A stretch of 64,000 bases of DNA from Ilyomonas sp965199905 (GCA_965199905.1 OZ241366.1:992001-1056000); one strand, 5' to 3'. Positions 52,155-62,099 are shown, counted from the stretch's first letter. Translations and numbers: made by a program. The notes: a model not told the origin generated them from the letters alone.

Positions 52155-52874
52155 TCACATTTCTTCTTTGATGCCTTTCCTGATCAGCCACCAGTTGATG
52201 GGATAGGCTGTGAGGAAGCCCAGCATCATGGCAATCTGCATCATGAACCAGAAGACAGGATCGGAGGCTTCCAGTGAATGATGAAAGATCAGAAAGATGC
52301 TGATTGCCATCCAGCCATACATACCGATCTGCCAGAACGTTAACGATAAGGTATCAGCCTTTAAGGCGGCTACAATTGCATCTTTTGTGGACAGATGCTT
52401 CATAGGCTTAATAGCGAAATACTGGAAAACAATACCGATAGCGAAAGCAATGATGTAATCCACTAACCAACCGCCGTAGAGTGTACTTCCAAACAACACA
52501 ACCGGCACAGCAAGCAGGAAAGTTTCCGCAATCATATCGCCGATGGTACAACCACTTCCGCAGTGCAGTGCACCTACCAGAACACTTTGCCAGAAAGGCT
52601 TTTTGGATGGCATGTCCATCTCTTTATTCATGTCCATTCCTTTCATGTCTTTATGATCCATCATGTCGTGATGCATCATCTTACCTGCGCTTCCTTTTCG
52701 CCCGATTGTATAATACGCAAGCAACCCGAACGGCCCGGAATACAAGGCAGTTACCGGCCACACGATATTCATGATTTTCATGGACTGCGGATGCCTGATG
52801 ATATCGGTGAGTATGATGAGGAAGCAAACGATTGCAACGACAATACTGGTAATGGCTATGCTTGTGATGTTCAT
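52155..52874 (-). CDS. DUF4396 membrane protein with Met/His-rich loop
   Basis: Starting at the ATG at 52874 (a TTG eight codons upstream is also in frame), the product has 239 residues and about six transmembrane helices: N-terminal pair (SIAITSIVVAIVCFLIILTD; IVWPVTALYSGPFGLLAYYT), and four later ones after the GALHCGSGCTIGDMIAE motif. This Cys/Gly motif is a mark of DUF4396 proteins. Between helices 2 and 3 is a striking hydrophilic loop, HHDMMDHKDMKGMDMNKEMD, whose Met, His and Asp residues resemble copper- or silver-binding loops. A metal-related membrane role is likely but not demonstrated; no metal regulator adjoins. Confidence 0.82.
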   Translation of the reverse strand: MNITSIAITSIVVAIVCFLIILTDIIRHPQSMKIMNIVWPVTALYSGPFGLLAYYTIGRKGSAGKMMHHDMMDHKDMKGMDMNKEMDMPSKKPFWQSVLVGALHCGSGCTIGDMIAETFLLAVPVVLFGSTLYGGWLVDYIIAFAIGIVFQYFAIKPMKHLSTKDAIVAALKADTLSLTFWQIGMYGWMAISIFLIFHHSLEASDPVFWFMMQIAMMLGFLTAYPINWWLIRKGIKEEM

Positions 52875-53103
52875 AGTGCTGATGCGAGAGTTATACAAAT
52901 GCTATAAAAATAGTTGTTCCCGGTTTGTTGTTTACAGACAAAAGAGAATGGTATTTTCACTGGTTATAAAAGCGAAATCAATGGTTGTACCTGAGAGCTG
53001 AGTTTGTAAGATACTAAGTTATACCTTACCCGTTACCTACTTTGCTTTCTGTCTTTAAGCACAACTATCATGTGGAGCCGGATATCATTGTTTCTGCCTG
53101 CGG

Positions 53104-54018
53104 CTATACATATCGCTGCTCGTCTTCTTTCGCCTTTGCTACATCTATCGGGTCGCCAAAGAGGTAGAAGAATTTCTTCTTCATTCCTTTTGCAGAGCGC
53201 ATATCTTTCCAGATATCTATAAATTCGTGGAAATTGATGTAAATAGGATTGCCCTTGTTATCTATTTTATGGTTTAATCCATATTGCACCTGCTCCTCTT
53301 CAAGCTGGTAGGTACCAAACATACGATCCCAGAGAATAAAGGTAGCGCCGTAATTCTTGTTGATGTACTTCTCCTGTGAGCCATGGTGCACGCGGTGATT
53401 AGATGGTGTGGCAAAGGCGTATTCTATCCAGCGTGGCATCTTCCTGATGTATTCTGTATGCACCCAAAACTGGAACAAGACAGCTATCTGGTTTGCAACG
53501 AAAAAGATAACGGGATGAAAGCCGCACAAAGCTACCGGTATAAAGAAAATGATCTTTAAATGCTGTACCCAGCTTAAGCGAAAAGAAACAGTCAGGTTGT
53601 AATCTTCGCCGCTATGATGTACTACGTGCGTTGCCCACCAGAAGCGTTGCTGATGCGACACGCGGTGCGACCAATAGCTACAGAAGTCGAGGATGATATA
53701 ACAGGGAATAAGCGTCCACCAGTTAAGCTCCATACGCCAGGGCAGGAGATTGTATAACAGGATAGCGCCGCAGAACAAAACGAACTTAATAAGAAATGAA
53801 ATTACCACGTTACCAATACCAACAATGGTTGAGGCAATGGTTTCAGTTTTACTATAAATATTTCGGTTTTGCCTGTGCGAGATAAACCATTCCAACAGCA
53901 CGAAAAAGAACATAGCCGGAGCTGCCCACGCAATGATTTCGGGAGCACTGTCGCTAAGTGTTTTTGCGTGTTTGAAATTGATTTGCGGTGCGCTGAAAAG
54001 TGAAGTTGATATACTCAT
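53104..54018 (-). CDS. Sterol desaturase/fatty acid hydroxylase family protein
   Basis: This 304-residue integral membrane di-iron oxygenase has about five hydrophobic segments and the eight-His type iron-binding set: HRVSH, THVVHH and NHRVHHG, each after a membrane pair, plus FWVHTEY. Such enzymes hydroxylate or desaturate lipids, including fatty acids and hopanoid- or carotenoid-like compounds. Bacteroidota members are common and of unknown substrate. The order of His boxes and length agree with the family. Transcribed alone, facing the DUF4396 gene in the same direction 205 bp further on. Confidence 0.92.
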   Translation of the reverse strand: MSISTSLFSAPQINFKHAKTLSDSAPEIIAWAAPAMFFFVLLEWFISHRQNRNIYSKTETIASTIVGIGNVVISFLIKFVLFCGAILLYNLLPWRMELNWWTLIPCYIILDFCSYWSHRVSHQQRFWWATHVVHHSGEDYNLTVSFRLSWVQHLKIIFFIPVALCGFHPVIFFVANQIAVLFQFWVHTEYIRKMPRWIEYAFATPSNHRVHHGSQEKYINKNYGATFILWDRMFGTYQLEEEQVQYGLNHKIDNKGNPIYINFHEFIDIWKDMRSAKGMKKKFFYLFGDPIDVAKAKEDEQRYV

Positions 54019-55102
54019 CCGGTGTTATTTTAAGTGTTGCCTGCTGTGCTTATTTTCTTTCGGTTAACGAAAAGAGTATTTATACAAAATTCAGAAGCAT
54101 TTATGCCTGCTTGTTACACATTTCCTTTCAAAACTTATATAATTCATAGGTATTAAGGTTACACAATTGCATAGCATAAGCAGGATGATTTTTATAGAAT
54201 GATGCGCGATTCATGTATTGATTTACTTTTTTTCTTTTAAGGAACCAATGCAGGACGACAGGATGCCATCAGCTTGCGGGGTATTAAAAAGTGGTACGAT
54301 ACATAAACCTGCCGGCGGCGTTGTTGACTATGCATTTCAGCTTATAACTTTAGTAATAGTTTCCAAACGTGAGGATTATCGGGCTGAGTCTGATTTATCG
54401 AAGATGATAATAAAGTTAACTTGCTGTTCTGCTCGTCATGAAGGACATAACAACTCTGTAAACCGGTTAACTAAACATTTTATTACCCGGAATAAACCGG
54501 GAGGTTAGGCTGTAATGAACAGCATAAGCAGGAGGACGTGTACCGAAATTATTTTTAGATTAAACAGATGTGAATACGTGTTATTTATAAAATATCAATA
54601 GCTGTGTTAATGTTGTAAAGATTTTAATTTGTCAGCCTGATTAGTTCTTCTAACGCCTGTTCCTTTTTTGAATAAATCTAACCTTTGTAAAAACCGTATG
54701 TTTATATGCCTGATTTATAATGGCACGTGCTTTGGCTTTTATGTTATTTATAAGGTCATATGAAATTGCCGGGTGACAACAGATTTTCTTCAAACAAAAT
54801 CTTGTAGTAAACCGGATGTTATTTTCAGAAGGTTTTAATTGATTGGATACATCAGGAATTCGCTTCTTACTTACAAAGCATTGGGCCTCGTTTAAGCTAC
54901 TCACTCTGTTTTAGTAAAGAAGACGGTTGGTATTTAGAACGGATTTGTTGACTGATCGTGTATATCAACGTTCATTGCTATTGAATAGCAATATCAAACA
55001 GCGTGCGTGCCCGTTGTTTTACCGAAGCTTATTTATAAAAATATTTTTTGTCAATACACGCCAGCTGAAATTAAATCATAACACTGACAATACGAGCTAA
55101 CA
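54019..55102. other. 1.1-kb non-coding stretch
   Basis: Long A+T-rich gap between divergent genes. Frames at 54218-54508 (plus) and 54650-54904 (minus) lack protein-like composition. No repeat, RNA gene or terminator was seen. Promoters for the desaturase-family gene (left) and the AraC gene (right) should be here. Confidence 0.4.
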
Positions 55103-55669
55103 ATGAAACTATACGTCCAGCATATGGTTTGCCTTCGCTGTAAGATGATGGTGAAAGCCAAACTTGAAGAATTGAATATTGCCTACACACACGTGGATCT
55201 AGGCGAGATAGAACTTGATGGAAAATTGTCCGACAGCAAGCTATCCGAACTGAGAGAAAGCTTGCGAGCTATAGGTCTTGAGCTGATAGAAAATCAGAAA
55301 GCAATATTGGTAGAAAAGATAAAAGCCCTTGTGATAGAGATGGTGCATTACGAAGATGAATTCCCTAACGTAAAAATGTCTGTTTATTTCAGCGAAAAGC
55401 TCCACCACAATTATACCTACCTGGCTACTTTGTTTTCTGAAATAAAAGGCTGTACGCTGGAGAGTTATATTATCCGGCATAAAATAGAAAAAGTGAAGGA
55501 ACTGATTGTGCACGATGATATCAGCCTGACGGAAATAGCTTACAGACTTAATTACAGCAGCATGGCGCACTTGTCTGCCCAGTTTAAAAAAGTAACCGGT
55601 CTTACACCTTCGTTTTTCAAAAAAATAAAGCTAAAACGGTTGCGCCCGGTGGAAGAAATGGCGGAATAA
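55103..55669 (+). CDS. AraC-family regulator with N-terminal CxxC metal-like motif
   Basis: This 188-residue regulator has an N-terminal 65-residue ferredoxin-like segment (KLYVQHMVCLRCKMMVKAKL) in which MVCLRC mirrors the heavy-metal-associated CxxC loop. It is followed by two helix-turn-helix units (LATLFSEIKGCTLESYI; LTEIAYRLNYSSMAHLSAQF) and the FKKVTGLTPSFFKK ending of AraC proteins. These compact AraC forms are widespread in Bacteroidota near stress and metal genes. A cupin gene follows after 65 bp in the same direction. Metal sensing is an inference from the CxxC motif. Confidence 0.9.
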   Translation: MKLYVQHMVCLRCKMMVKAKLEELNIAYTHVDLGEIELDGKLSDSKLSELRESLRAIGLELIENQKAILVEKIKALVIEMVHYEDEFPNVKMSVYFSEKLHHNYTYLATLFSEIKGCTLESYIIRHKIEKVKELIVHDDISLTEIAYRLNYSSMAHLSAQFKKVTGLTPSFFKKIKLKRLRPVEEMAE

Positions 55670-55734
55670 AGCACTATTGCATTCTTATCTTAGAACGAAC
55701 GTAGCGATAGAAACAAACTTAACAAACACATAGG

Positions 55735-56100
55735 ATGAGAGAGAGAATCAGGCATAACAATGCTTACTTAGAGCTGGAGAAAGCCAAGGAACATGTGCTG
55801 ATAGAAACCATAGAATACGTGCCCAACAGCGTGCGAAGCCGAACCATTATTAAAAGAGCTACCGGAAATATCACAGCCACGTCTTTTGATCTGGGAGAAG
55901 AGATACCTGAAACAATATCACCGTTCGATACCTTCATACATGTAATTGAGGGCGCAGCCGAAATTACCATCAGCCAAATAACACATACCATACAATTGGG
56001 AACCGGCATCGTGATTCCGGCTCATGCCCCACACCGGTTCCACGCCCGCGAACAGTTTAAAATGATATCGATGGTAATCAAAAGCGGTTACGAAGATTAA
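55735..56100 (+). CDS. Small cupin-domain protein
   Basis: A 121-residue single-domain cupin: motif 1 around DTFIHVIEGAAEITI and motif 2 around GTGIVIPAHAPHRFHA, whose His residues could bind a metal. The core metal-binding His pair of motif 1 is reduced to one His (FIHV), so catalytic activity is uncertain. It may be a sensor or isomerase-like protein. It probably shares a transcript with the AraC gene before it. No terminator is visible. Confidence 0.88.
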   Translation: MRERIRHNNAYLELEKAKEHVLIETIEYVPNSVRSRTIIKRATGNITATSFDLGEEIPETISPFDTFIHVIEGAAEITISQITHTIQLGTGIVIPAHAPHRFHAREQFKMISMVIKSGYED

Positions 56101-56199
56101 GTATGGCAAGACATGCCGCCGTCTTTATTGTAAGTAATTATTGTGTAAGTAAAGTATTGCCTAATAAATTACTGAGAAAAATATTTTCCAAACCTGTTG

Positions 56200-56577
56200 C
56201 TAATTATTCTGAATATCCTGCGAGTTTTTACCTTTTACAATTTGTTTGCTCTCTTCATTACTCTGCAGTTCCCGTTCGAGGAAATAGTTCAGCGCGGTTC
56301 TCAATACAGCGATGGCGGCTAATTTTCCAATGTCATCCCAGGTGGGCGCAATGGCTGTTGCTAAAATATCAGCACCCAATAATAACTCTAACGATAGAGC
56401 CAGCGCGCTGCCAAACTGTATGCGAATGCTTTCATTGGTGAAGCCATCGTTGGGGCTGAATATGTGCAGGGTGTAACGGTACAGGAACTTCAGCAGGGCA
56501 ACGCCAATCACAAAGGCAGCCAGCACTTCTACAATGCTGCTGAGGTATTTGGTAATGAGTTCGGCAATATCTTTCAT
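56200..56577 (-). CDS. DUF1622 membrane protein
   Basis: This 125-residue protein has three hydrophobic helices: IVEVLAAFVIGVALLKFLYR, a second around FGSALALSLELLLGADIL, and a third around IGKLAAIAVLRTALNYFLE. The LELLLGADIL and RTALNYFLERE signatures identify DUF1622, a family of unknown function often found with stress genes. Its ATG overlaps the stop of the HPP gene by 4 bp, so they are translationally coupled. Confidence 0.9.
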   Translation of the reverse strand: MKDIAELITKYLSSIVEVLAAFVIGVALLKFLYRYTLHIFSPNDGFTNESIRIQFGSALALSLELLLGADILATAIAPTWDDIGKLAAIAVLRTALNYFLERELQSNEESKQIVKGKNSQDIQNN

Positions 56578-57092
56578 ACGGTTGTTTTTTTGTTTTCACT
56601 TCGTTTAATCAGCCACAATGATACGCGCTGTAATACAACCAATATTACTAGGAGGCACACCGCAAAAAAGAACATCAGCAACGTGTTCGGTTTGGTATGC
56701 TGGAACGCAAAAACCAGCGCGGTAGAAACAGCCGGCGGGTGCATGGCTTTAGCCAAAATCATGACAGCAATAGCCATGATCATAGAGATGGCTGCGGATG
56801 TATAACCGGCACCCATTACAGCATAAACCAAATAACCGATAGCCGCGGCGGATAGCTGCGCAATAATCAATGTGCGGATACTATTTGCCGGATGCTCCGG
56901 ATCGAGATAAATAAGAAACGCGCTGGAGGCCAGTGAGGAAAACAATACTTCCTGCCTGCCGAATAAGTTGAGCAGTAACAGCACGCCCACCATCACGGAA
57001 GCCGGCATCAGTGCCAGCAGCATATCAGTTTGCAGATCGTAGCGGCGCAGCGTGTTTTTACTTGCGGAACTGCCGGGAGAAATCTCTGCCAT
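56574..57092 (-). CDS. HPP-family membrane protein
   Basis: This 172-residue protein has four to five transmembrane helices. The family name motif is present as AKAMHPPAVSTAL, together with SLASSAFLIYLDPEHPAN near the N-terminus. Some HPP proteins have been implicated in nitrite transport in chloroplasts; the bacterial role is open. It lacks the C-terminal CBS domains found in longer members. It is translated just before DUF1622, with a 4-bp overlap, and lies 74 bp after the AI-2E permease gene, so all three may be one operon. Confidence 0.9.
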   Translation of the reverse strand: MAEISPGSSASKNTLRRYDLQTDMLLALMPASVMVGVLLLLNLFGRQEVLFSSLASSAFLIYLDPEHPANSIRTLIIAQLSAAAIGYLVYAVMGAGYTSAAISMIMAIAVMILAKAMHPPAVSTALVFAFQHTKPNTLLMFFFAVCLLVILVVLQRVSLWLIKRSENKKTTV

Positions 57093-57165
57093 TTGCTATA
57101 AAAAATATGAAGTGATTGGTTGTGCGCTTTTCATAAGCTGCCAGGTTAATCTTTTTCCTGCCTGT

Positions 57166-58290
57166 TTATTCTTTCGGTTTATCCTGCTCGGCTTCGGCAA
57201 TGATTCTGCGTTTGCTTTTTGGCTTTTTTGATTCTTCATCACCCCAAAACAATCCCCACGGCTGTAATGTTTCGATGCGGTCGAAAATAATTTTACTGAT
57301 GGCAATAACAGGTATCGAAAGAAACATACCGGCGATACCCCAGATCATTTCGCCTGCAATCACGCCGATAATGGTAATTAAGGCATTGATGCGAACTTTG
57401 GAACCTACAATAACAGGCAACAATACATTGCTGTCGGTTAAATGAACAACAATGTAAGTAATGACCACCAGTAAGATTTTCGTGTCCGACGCGCCGGTAG
57501 CAAACGTAATGAATGTGCTAAGTAGTAAAGAAGTAAAAATGCCGATGTAGGGAATGAGGTTAAAGATACCTGTAATCAGTCCAAGCAGCAAGGCATACCT
57601 GATACCTAATATTAAAAACGTGACACAGCAAACGGTAGAAACGATTGCCATTTCTAACAGCAATCCTAAAATGTATTTCCTTACGATGTACTGTACCTGC
57701 TCAACTATGTCGTAAACTGTTGATGAATGTTCTTCCTTAAATACCGCAATCAGGAACTTCAAAATCAGGCGGCGGTAAAGAAGAAGAAAGAACGTATAAA
57801 TCATGGTAAAAACAATAAACAACAGGATAGAGGTAAGGGAAAAAAATGTAGCGCTTATAATGGTAGAGCTTGAAGAAAGGGCCTGCGTCGTGGCTTTGTT
57901 CACATACTTCATCTGCTGCTTCATGCCGATATTCATAGTGTTGTGCAGCCATTGCTGAAGGTTGTCTATGGTATTGTCAATCTGTTGCTGAAACTGCGGC
58001 CAATCCTGCGCCAGGTTACTGATGCGCGAGCCGAGAAAATAAAGCAGCGCCACAAGGGATGCCAATAATAAAATAACCGATATACCTGCTGCGGCTCCGC
58101 CCGGAAACCGGAGTTTTCGCTCAAAGAAATTAACCAGCGGCAGCAAGGCAATAGAAAACAACAAGGCAAAGAATAATGGCGAGAGAATTTCTTTGGCTTC
58201 AATGGCAATAAAACACAAGGCAATAAGACTAATGAGAATCAGCGCCAGTTTTACATAAAACGGTAACGCGCGGGATAATGACGGTGTCAT
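57166..58290 (-). CDS. AI-2E family transporter (PerM/YdiK-like permease)
   Basis: From the ATG at 58290 the product has 374 residues; an in-frame upstream ATG (58350) adds 20 residues that do not look like the family. About eight transmembrane helices: two near the N-terminus (LALILISLIALCFIAIEAKE then ILSPLFFALLFSIALLPLV), a central hydrophilic amphipathic segment (residues 105-150), and five later. The conserved LITGIFNLIPYIG and INALITIIGVIAGEMIWG motifs are family marks. Members include exporters of autoinducer-2 and Na+/H+ antiporters, so substrate is uncertain. The tail is Lys/Glu-rich. Confidence 0.92.
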   Translation of the reverse strand: MTPSLSRALPFYVKLALILISLIALCFIAIEAKEILSPLFFALLFSIALLPLVNFFERKLRFPGGAAAGISVILLLASLVALLYFLGSRISNLAQDWPQFQQQIDNTIDNLQQWLHNTMNIGMKQQMKYVNKATTQALSSSSTIISATFFSLTSILLFIVFTMIYTFFLLLYRRLILKFLIAVFKEEHSSTVYDIVEQVQYIVRKYILGLLLEMAIVSTVCCVTFLILGIRYALLLGLITGIFNLIPYIGIFTSLLLSTFITFATGASDTKILLVVITYIVVHLTDSNVLLPVIVGSKVRINALITIIGVIAGEMIWGIAGMFLSIPVIAISKIIFDRIETLQPWGLFWGDEESKKPKSKRRIIAEAEQDKPKE

Positions 58291-58384
58291 AGATAGTAGA
58301 TAATGCTGTGAAGTAACGAAATTCAGTTTGGGATTCTTTGTACTCTCCAATCAATGAGGATGTCTTTGTTGTTGTATCAAAATA

Positions 58385-58413
58385 AAAGCGGCGACCATTA
58401 CAGTCGTCGCTTT
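58385..58413 (-). terminator. Terminator after the DUF2382 gene
   Basis: AAAGCGGCGAC and GTCGTCGCTTT form an 11-bp stem with one G-T pair and a 7-nt loop; read on the minus strand it ends in TTTTATTTTG. Confidence 0.8.
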
Positions 58414-58449
58414 ATATAGTAAATATAAAACAAGAGAAGTATTACTCCT

Positions 58450-59286
58450 TTAGTTTTTTGATTTGTCAATGGTTATTTTATGGTCTTTCATGTCTTCCAC
58501 ATCAACTTCAGTTTTACGAACGGTATCGCGAACTGTTTCATTGCGCTCGTTCACTTCTTTACCGAGACTTACTTCTTCCACTACCCGCGCCTGCTTGGAC
58601 ACAACCGGCACTTCCTTGCTTTCTTTCATTTCGATTTGACCTTCCTTAAAAGCGGCAAAATCAGCATCCGTAGCGGGACGGTCAACCGCATTGCGCTTAA
58701 CCTTCACGTTTTCCTCGCGAAGGCGAACCTGTTCTTCTACCGGATGTTCTACAATGCGGCTTCTCAGGCGCATGCCACCGGTTTGCACCGATTTTTTACC
58801 CACTTCAAGGCTTTCCTCAATAATAGGGATTGATTTGTTTGTATTGGCTGTATTACCAGCAGTCACTGCATAATCAGCGTTACCTGTACTCATGGCTGCA
58901 TCTGTTGCAGGCATCGTGGTATTATCATATCCGCCAGATTGCAGGCTCAGGTCAACCGCACCATTATCATCCATAATATCGGCTGCCTTTTCAGCTTCAT
59001 CGGCAGATGTTGCATACACGCTTACAACAGCTTCGCCTTTGGCTGCATAACTATTGTACCGGTCTGCCTCAGCATCGTTATCACCAAATAAATTTTTAAA
59101 GAACTTGGAAATACCGCTTTCCTGGTCGTCATTGTCTAAATTAAAATTCTTCGCAGTGCCGGTTGATGTTTTTCCACCTGCTGACATGTCAATGTTGCTG
59201 CGATCAAAACCTTTGTTTACCAAGGCTTCTACTGCATCCTGCGCATTTGAATTTTTATCGAAAATACCTATTACTGTCTGTGCCAT
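58450..59286 (-). CDS. YsnF/AvaK-type stress protein (general stress 17M-like N-terminus plus DUF2382)
   Basis: This 278-residue soluble protein has residues 1-110 resembling the general stress protein 17M domain (QTVIGIFDKNSNAQDAVEAL, VVSVYATSADEAEKAADIM) and residues 155-270 a DUF2382 domain (IPIIEESLEVGKKSVQTGG, then VEEQVRLREENVKVKRN and VPVVSKQARVVEEVSLG). The two are joined by an Asn/Thr/Ala-rich linker. Such proteins accumulate under desiccation, light or oxidative stress in cyanobacteria and other bacteria; the biochemical role is unknown. A smaller DUF2382 gene lies 53 bp upstream on the same strand, suggesting one stress operon. Confidence 0.88.
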   Translation of the reverse strand: MAQTVIGIFDKNSNAQDAVEALVNKGFDRSNIDMSAGGKTSTGTAKNFNLDNDDQESGISKFFKNLFGDNDAEADRYNSYAAKGEAVVSVYATSADEAEKAADIMDDNGAVDLSLQSGGYDNTTMPATDAAMSTGNADYAVTAGNTANTNKSIPIIEESLEVGKKSVQTGGMRLRSRIVEHPVEEQVRLREENVKVKRNAVDRPATDADFAAFKEGQIEMKESKEVPVVSKQARVVEEVSLGKEVNERNETVRDTVRKTEVDVEDMKDHKITIDKSKN

Positions 59287-59339
59287 AATGATTCCCTGAA
59301 CGGGTGTTTAAAATGTATAAAAATTGTTACCGAAAAAAC

Positions 59340-59747
59340 TTATTGTTGTGTGTCGTGCCGCTCAACAGTTACCACTTCTTTGCGCAGCATCATTTGTTGC
59401 GGCTCGCTGGTTTCCGTTGTGTTCTTTATGATCCTGATTTCTTCTACTATTAAGATGCGCTTTACCATCACTTCCCGGATCACCGGAATAATCGTTACCT
59501 CGCCTTCATATCTTATTGAGGGCGCTTCATCAACCAGCTTATCAACGGGTAAGTGTTCAATGCTGTAGTTTTCGCGAAGCAAGGCAATATCAATTGTCTC
59601 GTTTGTTTCCTCTATCTTCTTCGAGATTATGACCCTGCCCGTTTCGATTGTTTTTCTGTCAACAACCACATGCTCTTCTATCACCGGAATGGTAACTGCT
59701 TGCTGTATCATATCAATATTGCCTGGTGTTTCAATCGATGTATCCAT
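59340..59747 (-). CDS. Single-domain DUF2382 protein
   Basis: Using the ATG at 59747 (MDTSIETPGN), 135 residues; the frame is open 21 codons further but without family resemblance. The sequence is an isolated DUF2382 unit: VTIPVIEEHVVVDRKTIETG, LRENYSIEHLPVDKLV, TIIPVIREVMVKRILIVEEI and LRKEVVTVERHD. It is related to the C-terminal domain of the neighbour at 58450, from which it differs enough to be an old paralogue. Role in stress is inferred. Confidence 0.8.
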   Translation of the reverse strand: MDTSIETPGNIDMIQQAVTIPVIEEHVVVDRKTIETGRVIISKKIEETNETIDIALLRENYSIEHLPVDKLVDEAPSIRYEGEVTIIPVIREVMVKRILIVEEIRIIKNTTETSEPQQMMLRKEVVTVERHDTQQ

Positions 59748-60005
59748 AGGAAGAGAACGATTAATAGTACGTCGCCGGTGAGAAAATAAAACCAGTGAAG
59801 CATCATACATAATACAAAGCAGGAACCATATATCTGCAAAAGGTTACATAATTCTGTTTCTAACTTATATAATTCTCACGAGGGCAGTTTGCGGTTTAGC
59901 ATCGCTTAGCTTTGCTTATGTATTAGTCGTTATCATTTTAAATAACATTTACTTGCAAATAATGTCAATTTTTCTTTCGTATCATTCCTATCTTATACTG
60001 ATTAA

Positions 60006-62099
60006 ATGTTGAACAACATGCCGACCCATTTGACTGATGAGAGACTGCTGCATGTTCTCTCTTTATCGCCGAATGCAACGGCCATTTATACAACGGAGAA
60101 TTTAGTAATAGAAATGGCAAACGATGCCATGATTGCAATGTGGGGCAAAGACAAGTCAATTATCGGGATGACTTTTGAGGAAGCCGTACCTGAACTAAAA
60201 AGCCAATCCTTTGCAGCCTTGTTGAAAACGGTATGGAAAACCGGCGTTCCTTATAAAGCAAAAAGCAAGGCTGCCAGCATTAAAGTAAACGGTGTGCTGT
60301 CGATTTATTATATTGATCTTAGTTACCAGGCAATTAAAAATAAGGATGGCAAAACGTATTGTATTCTCCATACAGCAATAGATGTAACGGAACGTGTAGT
60401 AAAGCTAAAATCTGCCAGAAAGCAGCGAAGAAAGCAACGCGATGCTGATGCAGAACTGGCAATTGCAATTGAGGCTTATAACAAACTGCAACAGGTAAAC
60501 GAAAGCCTGATAAAAAGCGAACAAAATACTCGCCTGACCTTGCTGAATGCACCCTTTGCGCTTGGCATCCTGCGGGGAAGAAATCTTGTGGTAGAATCCG
60601 CTAACGAAGATCTGATAAGTCTTTGGGGGAAAGGCAACGATGTAACGGGCAAACTGTTGACAGATGTGTTACCTGAAATGACAGGACAACCTTTCCTGTC
60701 CATCTTAGATACGGTGTTCACATCCGGCAAACCTTATTACGGTCAAAAGGAGAAAGCAGTTATCGAACATGAAGGCAACATGCAAGAAGGTTATTTTAAT
60801 TTCGTGTATCAACCCATTGCTGATAAAAGCGGGCAAACTGCCTGTATTATGGTTGTTGCCAACGAAGTAACAGAGCAATATCTTTCGTATCGCAACATAC
60901 AGGAACTGAACGAAAACCTCTCGCTGCTGAATGAAAAGTTACAGGATACTAACCGTCAGCTAACTTCTTCCAACCAAGGACTGACAGAAGCAAACGATAA
61001 ATTAGCAAAAGCGCAGCAGAGCCTGAATACTCTTCTTGTAAAGTTGACAAACAGTGAAGAGAAATTGCGACAGGCAATAGAAGCCGCTGACTTAGGAACC
61101 TGGAGTGTGGATATGGACTTGACACATGTCGTGTTGTCTGAACGGGCGAAACAAATGTTTGGTCTTATGTCAGAAGATGAACACATACCTGTTGCCAAAG
61201 CTAAAGAAGCTGTTGACGAAGAGTACCGGGCTATGATGACCGATGCGATTCAGAAAGCGATGCACGATGACCAGGTATGTGACATTGAATATCCGGTTAC
61301 GAACCTGCAAACCAAAGAGCGCAGATGGATACGCGGAATTGGTAAATTGTTTTATACCGAACCGGGAGAGCCTTCTCATTTTTCAGGCGTTCTCCAGGAT
61401 ATTACCGAACGCAAACAGGATGAGCAACGCAAGAACGATTTCATCGCCATGGTAAGCCACGAACTGAAAACACCGCTTACTTCGCTGAAAGCTTTGCTGC
61501 AACTGCTTGCCATTCCATCTGGGCAAGCCGATAATGAGTTTGGTATTGCAGTGCTAACGAAAGCAGATACACAGATTAATAAAATGACCAACCTCATCAA
61601 TGGCTTTTTAAATTTATCGCGGCTGGAGGCAGGCAAAATAGTATTGGATAAACGGAAATTTGATTTAGAGGAATTGGTAAAAGAAATCGTGGAAGAAAGC
61701 CGGATGTTGTTTCCCAGCTATCACATCAGTTTTACTAACTGCGCATCCACATTTGTGCAGGCAGACCGTGACAAGATCGGACAAGTCATCAATAACTTTA
61801 TTAGTAATGCTGTTAAATACGCGCCGGAAAGTAAGATGATTGATATCCGATGTTCTGCCAATAATCATCACGTTCAGATCAGTGTAACCGATTATGGAAA
61901 AGGCATTCAGCCCGGCGATATTGATAAGCTGTTTGAGCGCTTTTACCGTGTGCAAAACAGCCATACGAATATAACCGGCGGCTTTGGTATTGGCTTGTAC
62001 TTGTGCTCGGAAATTATCAAACGGCATGATGGTTCCATCTGGGTAGATAGTAAATTAAATAAAGGATCTACTTTCTATTTTTCCTTGCCGCTGTTGTAA
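60006..62099 (+). CDS. Multi-PAS sensor histidine kinase
   Basis: This 697-residue cytoplasmic kinase shows, in order: PAS-like domain 1 (about 15-130, SLSPNATAIYTTENLVIEMA), PAS domain 2 (about 180-295, LNAPFALGILRGRNLVVESA), a coiled coil (about 295-355, Asn/Leu/Gln-rich) and PAS domain 3 with PAC (about 360-470, ending FSGVLQDITERKQ). HisKA follows with His485 (MVSHELKTPLTSLK), then an HATPase domain with NFISNAVKYAP, DYGKGI and GGFGIGLYLCSEI. No membrane segment exists, so the signal is internal. No response regulator gene is adjacent, so it is an orphan within this window. An ATG at 60018 is an alternative start. Confidence 0.93.
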   Translation: MLNNMPTHLTDERLLHVLSLSPNATAIYTTENLVIEMANDAMIAMWGKDKSIIGMTFEEAVPELKSQSFAALLKTVWKTGVPYKAKSKAASIKVNGVLSIYYIDLSYQAIKNKDGKTYCILHTAIDVTERVVKLKSARKQRRKQRDADAELAIAIEAYNKLQQVNESLIKSEQNTRLTLLNAPFALGILRGRNLVVESANEDLISLWGKGNDVTGKLLTDVLPEMTGQPFLSILDTVFTSGKPYYGQKEKAVIEHEGNMQEGYFNFVYQPIADKSGQTACIMVVANEVTEQYLSYRNIQELNENLSLLNEKLQDTNRQLTSSNQGLTEANDKLAKAQQSLNTLLVKLTNSEEKLRQAIEAADLGTWSVDMDLTHVVLSERAKQMFGLMSEDEHIPVAKAKEAVDEEYRAMMTDAIQKAMHDDQVCDIEYPVTNLQTKERRWIRGIGKLFYTEPGEPSHFSGVLQDITERKQDEQRKNDFIAMVSHELKTPLTSLKALLQLLAIPSGQADNEFGIAVLTKADTQINKMTNLINGFLNLSRLEAGKIVLDKRKFDLEELVKEIVEESRMLFPSYHISFTNCASTFVQADRDKIGQVINNFISNAVKYAPESKMIDIRCSANNHHVQISVTDYGKGIQPGDIDKLFERFYRVQNSHTNITGGFGIGLYLCSEIIKRHDGSIWVDSKLNKGSTFYFSLPLL

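Noticed and set aside
54218..54508. 96-codon frame in the 1.1-kb gap
   Set aside because: No family features or plausible start signal; composition fits random A+T-rich DNA.
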